From Choanephora cucurbitarum (taxonomy: Eukaryota; Mucoromycota; Mucoromycetes; Mucorales; Choanephoraceae), in the NCBI GenBank assembly GCA_025331435.1, contig JAIWNI010000009.1:124001-188000 (forward strand): a stretch of DNA of 64,000 nucleotides, given 5' to 3'. Below, in pieces: positions 48,317 through 60,825 of the stretch. Every line of letters begins with the position of its first letter. Position 1 is the stretch's first letter. The notes beneath the pieces were generated by a model. The model worked only from the letters and a program-made list of their open reading frames with translations, searched no databases and was not told where the DNA came from. Both the position numbers and the translations under genes were made by a program.

Positions 48317-50155
48317 TTATTCCTCTAAAGTCTTTTGCTCATGAAAGTTTTGAGAGGGAGCTGCTTCAGGCGTTTGAGGAACTTGTTCATGTGAGATTTG
48401 TGCGTGAGCAGGAACAGGGGCAGGTGGAGTGGCAGGCTTTTGATATTGTGAACCATGGTTGTTATATTGGTAAGTGTTTTGATTGTAAGCTTGTTGATCT
48501 TGGTTTTGATAGTGTTGAGCGAGTCTTTGTTTCTCTTCTTCAGCAGATTGTTCATGAACTGGTATACGGAATCCACCTGCGTCAACTCTTTGTCTTATTT
48601 GTTGACCTTGAGTATCTTGTCTTGCATGGCTAAATTGCTGCTGAAACTCAGTGTAAGGGCGATGAGTATAATATTGTTGTCTTTGACTGACATGTCGATA
48701 TAGCTGGTGATAATTTACTTGATTGTACATCATATTAGTAGGGTCATAAAAGCTACTGTCTTGGCGGTTCCAGTGCTGTTGAAGAGGTGTATGCATAGGC
48801 ATAGGAGAATCAGTCAGGTTTATATAAGCTGGTTGGGGTGAAGCAAATCCTTGTTGTTGAGGCGACAAATGACTGTGTGCCTGTAGAGGAGAGCCAAAGA
48901 AGGCCTCGTTGTATCTATTTTCATGCACTTCAGTGCTTTGAGGAGCCTTGACATCTGAATCATAGGAGCCATCAGGTCGCGAGTGCTCGTCATAAGCAGG
49001 TGGGGGACCGTCATACAGATCAACTCGCTCAACATCAACTTCATTCTGACCGTTTCTCTCTAAGTCTCCTGTTCTGGAGGAAACCTCGCTAGCTGTAAGA
49101 ATTGGTTGTTGAACATTAGCATCAAGGTCGGCTATGCTATCTTGTGTCTGTCTTCTAGGTGGCAATTCAGGCGGTGTATTTGGAGGCTGAGCTTTGACGT
49201 TTTCTGGTTGCGCTCTCTCTGGCTGTTTTCCTTTACCGCTAGGAACAGTGTTTGCAAGTGTAGGACGTTCATCTTCTGCAGATGGCTTCCAATTTTCGAG
49301 TGCATTAACTGCATCAGCAAAAATGATGGCAGCTTCAGGTCCTTTTTCATAAGGATTACGATTGATTTGTGAAGGAGGTGTAGGTTCAATTTCGATCAGG
49401 TCAGTCAAGTATTTTCCAAATCCTGCGATGAGAGCCGTCTTTTGGGCATACTCGTTCATAGCATTGAATCGAAGATAGAAAGCTTCTTTCAATGCAAAAC
49501 GCTTAAAGTCTGCTAAATCCATTTCAGATTCATGTGTGTCCTTAGCCAATGAATCCAATTCGCGTTGAAACTCAGTGAGTTTGGGTGATTTGGGGCTATT
49601 TTTCTTTAAATTCTGGATACGAGATTGAAGTGATCGCTTCTTTTCTCTTTGGTCAGAAAGCTTTTCTTCTTTGTCTCTAATTGATTTGATGGCGTGTCTG
49701 TATTGCTGGTATTTATCTTTCCATGAGTTGAGTTTTCGTTTTCGATTTATCTCTTTTATATGCCGCAATACACTTACTTGCAAATTCTTGTTCAACTTCC
49801 ACTTGCTTATTCAATAGACGGAAAAGCTTATCACCAACAATATCCTGTGATACAACTTAATGTCTTCTTCTCGCTCAAAATCAAAAGCAAAAGCAAACAG
49901 ACTTACTTCTAAATCGCGCGAACTCTCCGTTTTATCTTCCTCACACTCTTGTTGCGTCCATGCTTTTAAGGCTTTGTTTGTTTCTGAACGCTCATAGGCA
50001 AGTGTTCTCATAGAAGCCAAATCGTTTCTCTCTTGAAAAATCCATAATGATAAGGCCTTAGTATCTTGCTTCTGCAAAGGGTTGCTTTTGACTATTTGAG
50101 AGTGTATATCAGTTTTAAACTTTCCAATAGAATACTGTAAATCTTTGAAATTCAT
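48317..50155 (-). CDS. PIL1: Eisosome core protein Pil1/Lsp1-like with long C-terminal tail
   Basis: BAR-domain protein that assembles eisosomes and shapes furrow-like plasma-membrane domains. Minus-strand exons 50155-49907, 49844-49778 and 49716-48317 give 571 aa. The conserved part (about residues 1-270) has LSLWIFQERNDLASMRTLAY, ERSETNKALKAWTQ, DIVGDKLFRLLNKQVEVEQE, YRHAIKSIRDKEEKL, and FKRFALKEAFYLRFNAMNEY. The long tail (about 280 residues) is rich in Gln, Pro, Tyr and His, with repeats like QQYYTHRPYTEFQQQFSH; it is much longer than in yeast Pil1 (about 340 aa in all). The tail is probably disordered and may be a phosphorylation or interaction region. Confidence 0.92.
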
Positions 50156-50569
50156 GTTGCGTAAAAGAAAAGTAAGAAATTATTAAACTCTCGGCAAAAG
50201 ACAAATAAATAATCCTTACTAAATTAATACTCATGTAGTACAAGAAGGGGCGAAGTGTTGACAATGAAAGACTTGGCAAAGGCATATATCTCATATGACA
50301 TTGTTGATCTAACAAGTAACAGTTTGTTTTTAAACCAACAAGCGATTTCTCAAAGGCTGTGCATTCTATGATTTTAGTTGATAAATATCTAGTACACCTT
50401 AAAGCTGAAAAGCAGGAGCAGAAGATAACTAGTCAGTTTGAAAACAATTAGTTGCATGTAGACAGAAAACCATGCAATATTCAAAACTTGAAAAGAAATT
50501 GTTGTAATCGAAGAGGCCTAAAGTTTATTTTTACAACTCTTGCAAAAGCCATACAGGCTGTCTGTGTTA

Positions 50570-51388
50570 TTAAAATGCAGCTGCTGGATTATGGTATGTC
50601 AATCCGTAATGAGGATCTTGAGAATAATACGAGCTTCCACGGCCTTCCCATATAGGTGGGCCAGGATAAATAGATTTTTCAGAAGGATCATGGCAAACGA
50701 AGAAAGGAACCGATTCATAGACACAGTGTACAGGCTGACCATCATAGTTGACCATAATACGATAATGGTAGAGGCCACAAAGGCTTGTGACATTGAGAGG
50801 GAATAGAACAGAGCCTGTTCTATCTTCACCAGTATAGAGCGCTAACCATACAAAAAATCAGTTATGAAAAAATGGTTTTGTAACAAACAAGCCATATTGC
50901 TTACTCATATTTTCTCCAACTATGGATTCGTTATGTTGAGTGGAATTAATCACTCGAATGCGCCAAATGACATTGGGCTTCCATACAGGCAATTCGGTTT
51001 CATTTACTCTCCATTTAATTTCCTGAATAGAATTGGATGCAAACGAAAGGCCAGGGAGCTTTGGATGGTCAATATAAAACCCGCTACAATAGAAAGGATT
51101 AATTCGAGGTGGATTGTATCCATATTTCCACTCATGAACTGCTGGTACAGGAGACTGATTAGTGGTAGCCTTTTCATTTTTACTACTTGGTGAGCGTGTG
51201 TGGTCTTCATCTTCATGAGAATACTTCGAATCAGATTGAGTATAATCTGAGGCTATCTGATGTTTATGATCAGCTTGCGAATGATGCTTCTCATCTAAGT
51301 GGTCATAATTCTCCGCATAATGCCCATAGGCTGCAGCTTGTACCAAGCCCAGTATAAAAACTGTAAGGATACAAAAGGTAGTTTTCAT
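50570..51388 (-). CDS. Secreted protein of unknown function
   Basis: Predicted 251-aa secreted protein; exons 51388-50905 and 50841-50570. A clear signal peptide (MKTTFCILTVFILGLVQAAA) precedes a His/Asp/Ser-rich region (HLDEKHHSQADHKHQ), then a folded part: PFYCSGFYIDHPKLPG, QEIKWRVNETELPVWKPNVI, and after the splice VLFPLNVTSLCGLYHYRIMV and VHCVYESVPFFVCH. The Cys pattern and alternating strands suggest an immunoglobulin-like beta-sandwich held by disulfides, with N-glycosylation sites. The C-terminus is Tyr/Pro/Ser-rich. I do not recognise the family; the N-terminal His cluster could bind metal. Confidence 0.75.
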
Positions 51389-53796
51389 TGTTTTGAGTTA
51401 AGATAGAACAAGCATTGTTTCAATTCATCTCTTTTTATAAATGTTTCTTTTAGATATGAGGAAGAAGATGATTTCGTGATAAAAACTTGTCAAAAAAACC
51501 ACCTTGATTAATATGGGCTTCGAGCACGCTGAGTTGCTCCGGATATGCACAACAATAATACGGGAGTTCATTCAAATAGAGCTCTTGTTGTTGACATGTA
51601 TTGTACTTAGTTACTAAGCTAAAAATACCTTCAAAGTTTGTTTTCGAATTCAAAATTCGACTCGTAAGCAGTGCCAGTCTATCTGGAGCTCAAATTTCTT
51701 AATGTTCTCTTTACCAGCAACAAAGCGTGGTGCTGATATAAGAAGGACAACTGCATCTATTTCAGTCATTTTTTTCAGGCATAAAATAGTCAACAGTAAA
51801 GCACAAAAGCTTAGATCATGACACTTTGTGCATACTCTGTCAGTAGACTTGCACGGTAATCATAAAAACCTGTCTATAGTATGTGAATTTAGAAGCAAAT
51901 GCCATGCTAGAACAAACTGATAACCTGTGGCCAAGCTCAGCGCTATATCTTAGTCAATTAGCTTACTGCAGCTGTTTTTTGGGAGAAAGAACAATCTGTA
52001 TAAAATAGTATTTCAAAACGTACTGTGTTGTACTTGTCTTTTGAATAGGGTTTTGTAACTTAGCAAGTTAAGTGAGACAAATTATAGGCCTTTATTAAGG
52101 TGAAGAGAAAAAGTGTCAGACACGATAAACTCTTCTTAACCAGATCGGTATTTAAATCACATAAATGAGCTGTGGTGAATACCACATACTGTTCAGCGTT
52201 TATAGTATCTATTCATGCTATACAGGCCTCTCTCATAAGAATATGCTTCTAGCAATACTATGTTATACCGATTGTTTTTTCTCCCAAAAAACAGCTGCAG
52301 TAAGCTAATTGACTAAGATATAGCGCTGAGCTTGGCCACAGGTTATCAGTTTGTTCTAGCATGGCATTTGCTTCTAAATTCACATACTATAGACAGGTTT
52401 TTATGATTACCGTGCAAGTCTACTGACAGAGTATGCACAAAGTGTCACAAAGAGGTGAATTAATTACTAGGTCAACATGCAGAGTGCAGGTGGCTAATTC
52501 TACAGCTTATTTTTGGAAAAGCTTCTAGATGGTAATGGAGTAAATGTCACATCATTTACAAACAAATCATACAACTCTTTTCTGGCTGTACTCCCTTAGG
52601 TTGGAGCTACAACATAGCTATCAAACAGAATCCCCGCCAATTGGATAGTAACGTCTTTGGCTATGTCAAACTGGATTAATTATAGAAAGATTTAAAACCA
52701 GCAATCATCTGTCATCGCATAGCTGACCATTTTCTTGCTTTGTTCGCTAATTTTGAGAAACGCCAAGATCCATAAGCTTGACTGTAATGTCCTAAAGGAA
52801 CTGTATTTACACAAGAAACTCAGATGATCATAGGTATGACGTTATCGTATTCTCACCATTTGTGCAACGTTGTACTTTCCCCTTTATGCATGCTGAATGA
52901 TGCCCCATCAGCTACAACTTACTCTTATCTTCTAGTAGCTCACCTTGATTTACTAGGGCCACTCTCGGTTAAATTACAATAGGGAAGAGTGGAATAAGGT
53001 ATACAGATAAACAAGAAGCGTATGTTAAGCTCTTGCAGCGATCTTGTCGGCAAACAGTATCATGATTGCAAGCATAGATTTGTTGATAGCCTTCAGCAAG
53101 TTGGCCACAAGAGCTGTTGGATAGATTTGGAAATTCGGTCGATCCTTTGTTTGTGGCAGTTCACATAGACTTACCCTGTATCAAAGTTTACCGGTTAAAA
53201 ATAGTCAAACAAAACAAACCCATTCAGCATAATTTTTTTCCCTTTCGGTCAGGGAGTGTTTTCTTTGTGAACATGGATGCTAATGAATTAATCGAAGTCT
53301 TTAGATAACCCGATGTTGTTGTTCAATCTTTATGATGTTTGTATCGTATTCAGCAGCTCTGTACGAGTAGCTTTATATCTGACTATTATGTGCAATACTG
53401 TTAGTCAAACAGCATTTCTGTACCTAAAAAAAAACCTCGACTGTACATACGAAGACGCGTAAAAATATAGCATTATTCAGTGCTTGCAATTCGATTACAT
53501 GAACACTTTATACTTTACTAAGCCTATACTAGAAAGTCTGGACCCAATACTCAAGCCAAGGAATTTCCTGCTTTGTAACTTACTGTTTGATGTTGTTTGA
53601 TGCTTCCTATGTTTTGTTGCTGTTGCATTGATTACCTCATCTATACTGAATTTGTTTTTCTAATTTTATAACTGTACTATTTTTTTTTGCATAATGATGA
53701 AATACAATATCTTTAAAAAGGCACACAAACGCTCACGTATACCCGAGTTTTTCTCTTTTTCTTTTGTATTTTTCAGTTTTTAAAAAAAAATCTATT
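51389..53796. other. Gene-poor region with a large inverted repeat
   Basis: No gene supported over 2.4 kb. The main feature is the inverted repeat at 51,819-52,447 (separate entry). The open stretch at 53,117-53,308 has a non-ATG start and no motif. Confidence 0.5.
51819..52447. repeat. Large inverted repeat, 200-bp arms, 229-bp spacer
   Basis: Arm 1 (51819-52018) and arm 2 (52248-52447) are reverse complements. By eye the outer 170 bp (51819-51988 against 52278-52447) are identical; the inner 30 bp have several mismatches. The 229-bp spacer has no gene. Flanking bases show no target-site duplication, and no reading frame lies in the arms. A transcript through it would fold into a long hairpin. 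Confidence 0.9.
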
Positions 53797-55887
53797 ATGG
53801 TCTTCCTCTCAACAGCTATCTCCAACGGTAAGCATACACAACAAAAAAAAGGGGTAATAGAATAATATAATTGATTCCGACTCTTTTTTTTGGGGGTATC
53901 AATGTAGCCCGCATTGAAGAAGCCAACAGCAAAGGCGAGCTTCATCATGAATCTGTAGGAACTACTGTATATGGTAGCCGATGGGCTTCTCAAGATATTC
54001 CTAGGTAAAGTTTCGAAAATTAAAGAAAAAGAAGCACAACATACTTATGGCTCTCTTCTTTTTTCTAATAGATTTGATTTACCAGAGGTAAATCAGTGTT
54101 TTAAGTGAATGTTATTTTCTAAGAGACTAACTGTTGCGCATTTTCTTTGTTGTTCTAAAACAAAAGGAAGAAATGCCTTCAAGTAAGTAGTTTTCAATTT
54201 TATTACGCGTATAGACTCATTGACAAAATCTTCTTTATTTTTCTGTTATGTACAAAAGATGTAGCCTACCGTTTGATCAAAGATGATTTAGCTGTAAGTA
54301 GTTTGATGCATTTCGAATATTCGCAATCCATACTCAATTCTTTTATAATATAGCTTGACGGAAACCCTGCTCTCAATCTTGCTACATTTGTCACAACTTA
54401 TATGGAAGACGAAGCTGAAAAATTGATGGCTGAAAACCTTTCTAAAAACTTTATTGATTATGAAGAATATCCTCAAAGTGTAGAGCTCTGTGTATGTTAA
54501 AAACTTCAATTTTTCTGAAAAAAAATCAACAACACTAATACTTCATATAGAACCGTTGTGTTAACATGATCGCTCGTCTTTTTCATGCACCTATGCATAG
54601 TGCTGAGGAAGAAGCACTTGGTTGTTCTACAGTAGGCTCATCGGAAGCTATCATCTTGGCTACCTTAGCCATGAAGCGACGTTGGCAAAATGCCCGTAAA
54701 GAGAAGGGTTTACCTACTGATAAGCCTAACTTGGTCTTGGGTGCCAACTGTCAAGTTGCTTGGCATAAAGCTATCCGTTACCTCGAAATTGAGGCTCGTG
54801 AAGTAGAATGTACTGAAGACTGTCTCTACATGGATCCCAAGAAGGCTGTTGACCTTGTGGATGAGAACACAATTGGTGTTTGTGCTATCTTAGGTTCTAC
54901 TGTAAGTGTTCTACGTAAGAAAGAGAGAGGGGGGCTTGTACTTATAATGACAACATATATCACTTTTAGTACACTGGTCATTATGAAGATGTTCAAACAC
55001 TGGACAAATTATTAGAAGAAAAGAACCAAGCATGTGGTTGGGATGTTAATATTCACGTGGATGCTGCCTCAGGTGGTATGGTTGCACCCTTTGTCAATCC
55101 TGATCTTGTTTGGGACTTTAGATTAAAGCGTGTAGTCTCTATCAACGTCTCTGGACACAAGTATGGTTTGACTTATGCAGGTATTGGTTTTGCTGTCTGG
55201 CGTAGCAAAGAATACTTGCCTGAATCTTTGATTTTCAACATCAACTACTTGGGTAGCGATCAAGCCTCTTTCACACTCAACTTCAGTAAAGGTGCTGCTC
55301 ATATCATTGCTCAATACTACGTGCTAATCCGCCTTGGTCGAGCTGGCTTCCGTCAAATCATGACCAATTTGACTGAGACAGCTGATCATTTAGCTGAAAG
55401 ATTGGAAGCTACTGGTCACTTCCAAATCCTTAGCGAAACACAAGGCCGCGGTTTACCTTTAGTTGCTTTCCGACTCAAGGATAAGAGACATTACAACGAA
55501 TTCGATATTGCCTCTAAATTACGTGAACGTGGTTGGATTGTTCCTGCTTATACTATGGCACATAAGGTAGAACACATCAAGTTGCTACGTGTTGTTGTTC
55601 GTGGCGACTTTTCTCGTTCTCGCTGTGAGATCTTAGTGAAAGACATTGTTGCTGCTCTTCATTATTTAGATGAAACAAATGAACATGCTCTTGAGAAGAA
55701 GCGGTAAATTTTACTATCTTTAGCCATTGTTGATATGTACTAATATCATTTTTTTAGCGAGCATCATAAAAAGCATTCTCACAGCTCAGTCTATTCAGCT
55801 AACCCCAACAAGCACGCCGTCAAGTCTTCTAAACATGCTGAAAAGCATTCTGAGGACAAGAAGAAGCCTGCTCAAGGCCCCTGTTAA
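53797..55887 (+). CDS. GAD1: Glutamate decarboxylase
   Basis: PLP enzyme converting glutamate to GABA and CO2, part of the GABA shunt and acid/oxidative stress response. Nine exons (53797-53827, 53908-54004, 54072-54087, 54167-54182, 54259-54293, 54354-54491, 54551-54901, 54970-55703, 55758-55887) give 515 aa; exons 3 and 4 are only 16 nt each. Motifs: [16 protein letters not shown] near the N-terminus, [52 protein letters not shown] (PLP-binding Asp about 259), [10 protein letters not shown] (PLP Lys about 292), and [16 protein letters not shown]. The C-terminal tail is rich in His and Lys ([26 protein letters not shown]), unlike the shorter tail of most GADs; it might bind calmodulin or metal, which is inference. 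Confidence 0.95.
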
Positions 55888-56315
55888 ATTTAATAGACTC
55901 GATTACATTTATTGTTGCTTAATAAAGAAAACAGCTTTTACTCATCTAAACATCCCCATATAGGCTTAACAAGATGGTATTCAGAAAAAAAACTTAAAAA
56001 AGAAGAGCGGGTACATACTTTATATTGGTTTTCTTCACGATAGCAACAAATTTTGATATGTGAGTAAACAAAGTTTGCACCAGAATAAGTTCGAAACAAG
56101 AACACAAAAAGGCACCAAAAAATTTTTTGAGATCTCCTTTATCACATTATTTCCGAAAATGACTCCAACTCGATCACTCGGGAAATACTGTAGGTTAATA
56201 TACAAAGTAAATCTTTAGTATATCAAGCCCTTATTTTTGTTGCCTTGTCTGTCAAAACTTCTCTTTCTCTTTTCTCTCTTCGATTATCATTGCAACTCAT
56301 TGTATCTAGACGGGA
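55888..56315. other. Intergenic region
   Basis: 3' flank of the glutamate decarboxylase gene and promoter of the next gene, with a pyrimidine tract (56245-56285) before its start. Nothing else seen. Confidence 0.45.
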
Positions 56316-58156
56316 ATGAAGAAAGGTCTTTTGATATATTTTTGCTTGACATTCTATGCCACTCTGTCAATAGCTCAGAGTACTGATGAAGAGGATAAGG
56401 AGCAGGCTAACACGAAAGCCTCGCGAGAAGCCAAGGTGCGGGCGGCTGGTGCACTTCTTGTAGGATCCGCTGGTATTATGGTGCCAGATGCTTCGGCAGA
56501 GAAACCGATGATTATAGATAACGAAAAGGATCAACCTCTATGCAAGCCTCAAAAGCTACTCAAACCAAAGAAGTCACTTCAAGCCATGAAGGGATATGAG
56601 TACTTTGTCTTGACAAATGAAATCCTTAAGCCTCGTAAAATTGTGATTGATAAAGCCAACCATATCTTGGTGATTTCTCATAAGAATGGTGTTTACTCTG
56701 TCCGTATGGATGAATGCGGTAATGCTGATATCAAACAAATCTTGGGCAATGACATGACGGATTTGCCGGTTGGTGATGGTCTGGCTGTCGCTGGTGGTTA
56801 TCTCTATGTCAGTACAACTAATTCTGTTTACCAGTTCCCTTACAGTGACGGTCAACACTCTGCTTTACTAAAAGGTCGAAAAGTGGTCAAGAATATTCAT
56901 TCAATCGAGGATGCAGAATCGCCTGACATTGCCATTGACCCTTTTGGCTACGCTTATCTTCCTCGATCTGTAAACCAACTAAGCAATCCTATGAATGAGA
57001 ACGATGCTATCATCAAGAAGTTTAATTTTAGGTCTATTCCTAAGGAAGGATTTGACTATGATATTGATGGTGAATTGTTTGCTAAAGGTACCAACACATA
57101 TGGTGTCATGGGTTTTGACACACAAGCTCGACTATGGGGTTTGAACAGTATTCCTACTAGTGATATAACAATCAGTGGCGTTAAGACACTCTACAGTAAA
57201 GTATATCATCTGTTTATTTTTTCTGAGCATTGAACTAAAAAAAAAGAATAATAGATATCTATGCCAACACTATTGCAGAAGAATTAAACATGTACGCCAC
57301 CCCAGGTGCACACTATGGCTTTCCTTACTGTATGACTGAATTCAACTTGGGCAGCAGCAAAGAAGAACCCGCCAATATGGGAAAGCAGTGGGGCCATCCA
57401 GGCTTTATGAGAGAAGATTTATCTCTTGATGAATATTGTCAAGTAGAGCAACACAACACACCTCCATCATGGCCAATTGAATCTAACTTGGTTGCCAGCA
57501 GTGTCCAATTTTTTATGGGAACTTTCTGTAGTGTGGGTGATGATAAAACTCTAGGTACATCTGTTGGCTTACCTTGTAACTGGACTGACACGCCTCTTGT
57601 GGCTAACCATGGTAACCCATCTCAACCTGAAGGCCACAGCGTTGTTCGTCTTCCTTATGACGACTTAGGACACAAGGCTCGTTGGGACAAGAAGCCTGAA
57701 GTTATTTTGGCACAAAAAGAATCTTGTAAAGAAAAGGATTGTTTCTCTCCTTATGGTTTAGCTATCGATAAATATGGTCGATTGTTTGTTAGTAGTGATA
57801 CAACAAATGAGATTATCATTGTAAACCGTGTCTATAGCAAGCAAGCTATCTATACTATTACAGCCAAGCTTGAGGCAGAAACATCAAAAGAAGATGAAGG
57901 GGAGGAAGAAGTTGAAGGAGTAGAAGATACGGAAGGTGAAGTACAAGAAGTAGAAGATATGGAAGGTGAAGCACAAGAAGTAGAAGTTATTGAAGGTGAA
58001 GTCCAAGAAGGTGAAGTCCAAGAAGGTGAAGCACAAGAGGTAGAAGTTGTTGAAGTTGAGCCTCAAGAAGGTGACGCTCAAGAAGGCGATACTCAAGAAG
58101 GCGACACTCAAGAAGGCGACACTCAAGAAGTAGAGGAGGTAGAAGCTAGTGTCTAA
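56316..58156 (+). CDS. Secreted beta-propeller protein (sorbosone/glucose dehydrogenase-like) with acidic repeat tail
   Basis: Predicted 593-aa secreted protein; exons 56316-57195 and 57255-58156 (donor TAC A|GTAAAG). A signal peptide (KKGLLIYFCLTFYATLSIAQ) is followed by a propeller-like fold: LKPRKIVIDKANHILVISHK, LPVGDGLAVAGGYLYVSTTN, SPDIAIDPFGYAYLPRSVNQ, YGVMGFDTQARLWGLN, GAHYGFPYCMTEFN, FSPYGLAIDKYGRLFVSSDT. This pattern matches soluble sorbosone/PQQ-glucose dehydrogenase-like proteins, but PQQ and calcium ligands cannot be confirmed by eye. The last 95 residues are repeats of EGE/QEV/QEGD units (57884-58140), very acidic, and probably disordered. It may be cell-wall or extracellular. 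Confidence 0.75.
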
Positions 58157-58276
58157 GACCTGCTCGTTTTTTCTTAAGAAAAACGTATATATTTATTTAG
58201 AATAAAGAAGAAAGTAATTTACTATGCAAAGAACAAAAAGGATATATTTAAAAGTGAGGTTTCTTTTTTTTTTTTT

Positions 58277-60774
58277 TTAGAAAATAGGACGATAGCCCAA
58301 TCGTCTTCTGCTATGTATCTTATATCCAAAGAAACCAACGATTGCAAGTAAACCACCGGCAATCCCAATGATCATTAGCATGACAACAATAGACCAAGCA
58401 AACGGCAAACCAAATAAGCCTCTTCGGATAGGTATCAAGACAGTATCAATCTCAATCACACCACCACCTGCTGGAACACGACCTAGACCAGTCACATGTG
58501 CACGATTGTTGTCACCACCGTTCTTGACTTCTACGAACAATTCACCCTTTTCGTTTTCTCTTATAGCAACCTTATCATCATCAGACAAAAGAGTAGCATA
58601 CTCGCTTCTCCTGTCCTCCTGTTGGACAATCCAACGGTCTTGCCAGGCTGTAGGCACAATGTGCAATTTGGCCAAACGTTCCAGTTGATAACTGTCATTC
58701 AACAGGGCCTCTATGTCCAAATGAGCAAATGCTTTATCAGAAGGAGCCAGGATGACCATTTCCTTCTCATCAATGACAGAGAGCAAGCCCGTCTTTTCCA
58801 ATATTTGCATCATCAATTTAGACTCAATGCCAATCAACACATGTCTGTTGGTAATATTGATCTGAGAGGGTATTTGGACTTCTGAGATTTTATGGACAAC
58901 ACCATTGGATACCAGCATGTCATGTTGTGTTATCTTGCCTGTTGTGTGTTCATTGCCACCAGGACTGCCGACTACAACCGTTTGGTCTTCTTTTTGACTG
59001 ATGTTGAGAGTTGCATTTGCTAGTGTATCTATCTCTATCAAGGGTTGTTTCATGTCGTCATAATAAAGTAAGGAAGGTGCTGCGTGATATCGTAAGACAG
59101 TTTGTAATTGAGTTTTAGCAGTTGGGTGGACTAGGTATTTTGCCACTAATCCTAGGTTCTGAAAAGCCTCGTTGGTTGGAACAAATAAAGTCAATCCATG
59201 AGTATTCTTGATCTCTTCAATCACTTCAGAAACATAAAGTGTAGCGATAAAAGTAGAAACATCAAGGTCTAACACTAATTTCTCAAAAATATTGCCTGGT
59301 ACAGTAACAGGTTCTGAAAGCTGATAAATGACATCTTGGTTGATGTTGACTATTTTCATAGGTTGTTAGTTTCCATGTACTGTTTGGTTAAGCTCTTCTC
59401 TATTCTAACTTACTACTTTCTCCTATCACTCTTGCACGGTCAAAGTAGATTGAATTCGGATGATTATCGCTTTCAACTGAAACAAGCATCTTCTGACGCT
59501 GATAGCCCAAATCGGGTGATTTAAATTCCGAGTCTAACAAAAAGGATCCTTTCTTGAGAGTATAGGGTTGATGAAGGATATGATATTCAACCCAATCTTT
59601 TGAAACAATTGATTGGTTGATGGTGTCTAATGCAGGTATCAAGAAAGTAGCGTTATGTCGATCGTTGAGATAATGATCACTAATGTTGTAATTATCCATC
59701 AAGTCAACCATATGTGTCGAATTAGATCCATACAAGTATTTTCGAGTATCAAATACAATACTGGGAGGTCGAAAGGTATCACTGATTTCATGAATCACAC
59801 CATTAGCAGCGATGATATCCGATTGCTTAATGAGCATATCGTTGACAGCCATAGTTGCTGATTTCTTATCTGAAGTAAGTACGAGTGCATCACCTGAGAG
59901 TGATTTATCTATCGAAAGAAGGATATGGGTTAGATGGGTTTATCTAACAACAAACGGAAAACCCTTTACATGTTGTCTTGCCAGCATTAAATTCATCTAG
60001 AAAGATGGCTTTGTCAATGATAGCATACTGAATAAAAGTAGAGAGATCGTCTTGTCCATGAGGTGAAGCAAGATAAGAAGATTCAATTAAATTAAATTTA
60101 TCTAAAGGAGTTGAGCTGGTGGTCAAAAACAAGGTAAATGGACGCTTTTGGTGTAACATATCAAGTAAACCAGTAGATGCCATCCATTCGTGAATCAGCT
60201 TGCTTCTGTCTTCAGTTACCATATCTCCTATAAAACAGAAAGACACTCAATGACACAAAACAAAATTAAACAAATGTCCTGTAAATTTACCAAGTAAACT
60301 TGGTGGTATCAGCACACTGTTGATTGTATGAATATAAGTCTTATTGTTGACTTGCAAGTCACTTTGGATGATTTTGGCTTGATTGACTGATATGTCATCA
60401 CCCTTTTTACTAAACTTGATGCGTTGTCCTGCACCACTGTTATTATCGGGAACTAAATAGCCTGAGCGTATAAGCAAAGTTTCTTTTAGTTGGCCGTGAT
60501 AAAAATCAGTTGATTTCATGCCCTTTCTGATGATATGGTACAGTAAAGTAGAACGATCAATTGTTTGGTTTGTTTGCTTGAAGGCATCGTTATCAGGTGC
60601 AAAGAAAGTGCCAGATTCGATCTTTTTGACATATTCTATCATCTGATTCTTCTCTAGATAACTTAAAAGTGTCTCATATCTCTTGTCTTCTGAAAGGACA
60701 TCAATGATTGTTTTAGCTGATAAAACAGTATGAACATACAGTATAGCACATAGAAAAAATATTCGAAAAATCAT
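58277..60774 (-). CDS. Multi-FAS1 (fasciclin) membrane protein
   Basis: Predicted 769-aa cell-surface adhesion-type protein; minus-strand exons 60774-60291, 60227-59970, 59908-59414 and 59349-58277. A signal peptide (MIFRIFFLCAILYVHTVLSA) is followed by five FAS1-like repeats, each with the pattern of a start helix, a mid-domain TFFAPDNDAF / LFVPTNEAFQNL / VILAPSDKAF motif, and an end such as NGVIHEI, NGVVHKI or VLIP. A membrane helix (FAWSIVVMLMIIGIAGGLLA) lies near the C-terminus with a short basic tail. FAS1 proteins mediate cell adhesion or vacuole-related roles in fungi. An upstream in-frame ATG at 60825 would add 17 hydrophobic residues; the start at 60774 gives a better signal peptide. 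Confidence 0.88.
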
Positions 60775-60825
60775 TAAGAAAAAAAGCAAAAAGAAAGAAA
60801 GAGTCAGAAACAAGAACTGCGTCAT

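Noticed and set aside
48226..48703. Plus-strand frames opposite the Pil1 tail
   Set aside because: They mirror Gln/His/Tyr-rich codons of the Pil1 C-terminus and have no own motif.
53117..53308. 63-codon frame after the inverted repeat
   Set aside because: Non-ATG start and no recognisable feature; surrounding frames are full of stops.
57884..58126. Minus-strand Phe/Leu-rich frame
   Set aside because: Antisense shadow of the acidic repeat tail of the propeller protein.
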